Below, in pieces: positions 41,036-41,840 of a stretch of 41,840 nt of DNA. Source of the DNA: Chthonomonas sp035294165 (lineage in GTDB: Bacteria; Armatimonadota; Chthonomonadetes; Chthonomonadales; Chthonomonadaceae); NCBI RefSeq assembly GCF_035294165.1, contig NZ_DATGLN010000059.1:1-41840 (forward strand), given 5' to 3'. Below the pieces are notes generated by a model. The model did no database searches and had not been told where the DNA came from. It worked only from the letters and a program-made list of their open reading frames with translations. Within the stretch, counting starts at the first letter, position 1, and each line of letters opens with the position of its first letter. Both the position numbers and the translations under genes were made by a program.

Positions 41036-41668
41036 ATGTTTCTATTTATGGTCAGTTGTGGACTGTACATGCGAGTAAACGCTAAGAACGGTGCTGTAGA
41101 GGATTCCCTGATAGAGTGGTTTCAAGATAGGCGTCTTATTCTGCTCCAACATCTGAACCAACCTAACTTTACCCTACGCGCTCTCTCCTCACAAGCACGT
41201 GCAAATCTGTATTATCTTGCGTTAAAGGGTTGTTTCTATGAGCTATGGTTCCCCGTAACCCTGCAGGTGTTGGCGCTGCTAGAACAGGAAGGGGATAATC
41301 CAGAAGGGGATCCTGCCCCGTTGGAAGGCTTTCTAGAACAATTCCAGTTGAAGCTTGTTAGCAACTTGCCCTTTGGGGCTAAAGACTGGGTGGGGCCTCG
41401 ACGAGCGGAGTGGATACGAGCCTATCCTCAAAGCGATTTAGCCGGACGGGTTCGCCTCTGTCGCCAAGCGATGGAGGCCTATGTGGAATGGTTTTGGCAT
41501 AGAGAGAAAAGGAAGATAGGGCTGGTCGTTCCTGCTGCTGCACCAGAGGAAATCAACACCTTGTTACAACCATATCAGCGTTTTTATCTAGAAACATCCC
41601 TTCCTCTAAGGGAGCCTCCAGGCGAGCGCTCGGTTAATGAATGCAAGACAGGTGAACAAGACCTTTAG
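41036..41668 (+). CDS. 3' piece of the broken gene (up to 210 residues)
   Basis: The longest intact piece. The frame is open from about 40994 (KYDADIECRMFLFMVSCG...), so the ATG at 41036 is likely internal. It is mainly helical: LIEWFQDRRLILLQHLNQPNFTLRALSSQARANLYYLALKG in parts, then WVGPRRAEWIRAYPQSDLAGRVRLCRQAMEAYVEWFWHREKRK. No family recognised and no ribosome site. Confidence 0.45.
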   Translation: MFLFMVSCGLYMRVNAKNGAVEDSLIEWFQDRRLILLQHLNQPNFTLRALSSQARANLYYLALKGCFYELWFPVTLQVLALLEQEGDNPEGDPAPLEGFLEQFQLKLVSNLPFGAKDWVGPRRAEWIRAYPQSDLAGRVRLCRQAMEAYVEWFWHREKRKIGLVVPAAAPEEINTLLQPYQRFYLETSLPLREPPGERSVNECKTGEQDL

Positions 41669-41840
41669 CAACTGATTTTATGATAAAAAGCATAGCTGCA
41701 GAAGGAAATAGGGTGGTTTTTGTTGAAGCAACAGTATAAACATTTGCGCTTTGCATAGAGGCAGTCCAAAAGTACGATGTATACGGTATGGTACGGAGTG
41801 GTCAGGCGGGGAGCAGCAGTCAGAAGTATGTGGGGAGTTT
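41669..41840. other. Right edge, no gene identified
   Basis: 172 bases, AT-rich at first. A plus frame from an ATG at 41779 stays open to the edge but is too short to judge. Confidence 0.4.

Larger units (their letters stand above)
39895..41668 (+). pseudogene. Broken reading region of a membrane protein with four frame changes
   Basis: Protein-like sequence runs almost without gap over 1.77 kb but in five successive pieces: 39895-40293 (frame 1), to 40505 (frame 0), to 40795 (frame 2), to 41027 (frame 0) and to 41668 (frame 2). Joined, they would give about 585 residues: two membrane helices, a small PH-like beta segment (VVKLSSDGLTVRGL...), two more membrane helices and a long helical C-terminal part. 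Only the first piece has a good ribosome site (AAAGGAG). Junction 2 lies near a GGGGG run (40457-40461). GC is lower than in the neighbours. It is probably a decayed gene, but homopolymer sequence errors would look the same. Confidence 0.6.

Overview
The window looks like part of a moderately GC-rich, free-living bacterial chromosome. The gene mix suggests Armatimonadota, probably a Chthonomonas-like thermophile: a dnaK-dnaJ-hspR locus, a DUF1559-type pseudopilin, a GH172/DUF2961 protein, a TerY/PP2C/kinase triad and a SAM-I riboswitch on metK. This placement is an inference from gene content; there is no rRNA here to confirm it. Genes are tightly packed, on both strands, and often overlap by a few bases.

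Layout. 1-3.85 kb (+): the end of a probable PlsC acyltransferase, upp, a nicotinate phosphoribosyltransferase, a macro-domain-like protein and comB (nucleobase, NAD and ADP-ribose themes). 3.85-7.1 kb (-): hpd, an FAH-family hydrolase, a BrkB/YihY membrane protein and a 59-residue membrane protein, apparently one operon for aromatic (tyrosine) breakdown. 7.2-7.9 kb (+): deoC. 7.9-11.9 kb (-): TerY-like VWA protein, PP2C phosphatase, and a protein kinase fused to a zinc-knuckle-like motif, membrane segments and a seven-repeat WD40 propeller. 12-15.6 kb (+): dnaK, dnaJ (with half a zinc finger) and hspR, whose frame stays open as a proline-rich tail beyond a TGA. 15.7-17.3 kb (+): pcp and pdxS. 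17.4-18.9 kb (-): metK behind a SAM-I riboswitch with a terminator and a clear promoter. 18.9-23.1 kb (-): a 1007-residue VWA/glutamine-amidotransferase-like membrane protein and a zinc alcohol dehydrogenase. 23.3-25.7 kb (-): a YncE-like propeller, a small lipoprotein and a pseudopilin, the last preceded by four 11-bp-phased TTAA repeats that look like a Pho box.

25.8-28.0 kb: folC (+) convergent with a PhyH-family dioxygenase (-). 28.1-28.4 kb: a short, partly degenerate CRISPR array without cas genes nearby, read from the minus strand. 28.7-30.4 kb (-): a fatty-acid-hydroxylase-family protein and a sugar transferase. 30.7 kb: tRNA-Lys. 30.8-33.7 kb (-): glyA, a small membrane protein and a polysaccharide deacetylase. 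33.8-35.3 kb: a zinc-ribbon coiled-coil protein and an RNase HI-family protein (+), convergent with a 2Fe-2S ferredoxin (-). 35.5-35.7 kb (-): tRNA-Cys and tRNA-Gly. 35.8-39.5 kb (-): a TPM-like membrane protein with a Gly/Asp repeat tail, a Tat-signal-like beta-rich protein of unknown function and a GH172/DUF2961 protein. 39.9-41.7 kb (+): a lower-GC reading region broken by four frame changes, best read as one decayed membrane-protein gene.

The most notable observations are the Pho-box-like operator over a pseudopilin promoter, the odd orphan CRISPR array (palindromic spacers, two spacers with the same 11-nt start), the WD40-bearing TerY-type signalling triad, the possible stop readthrough in hspR, and the multi-frameshift region at the right edge.
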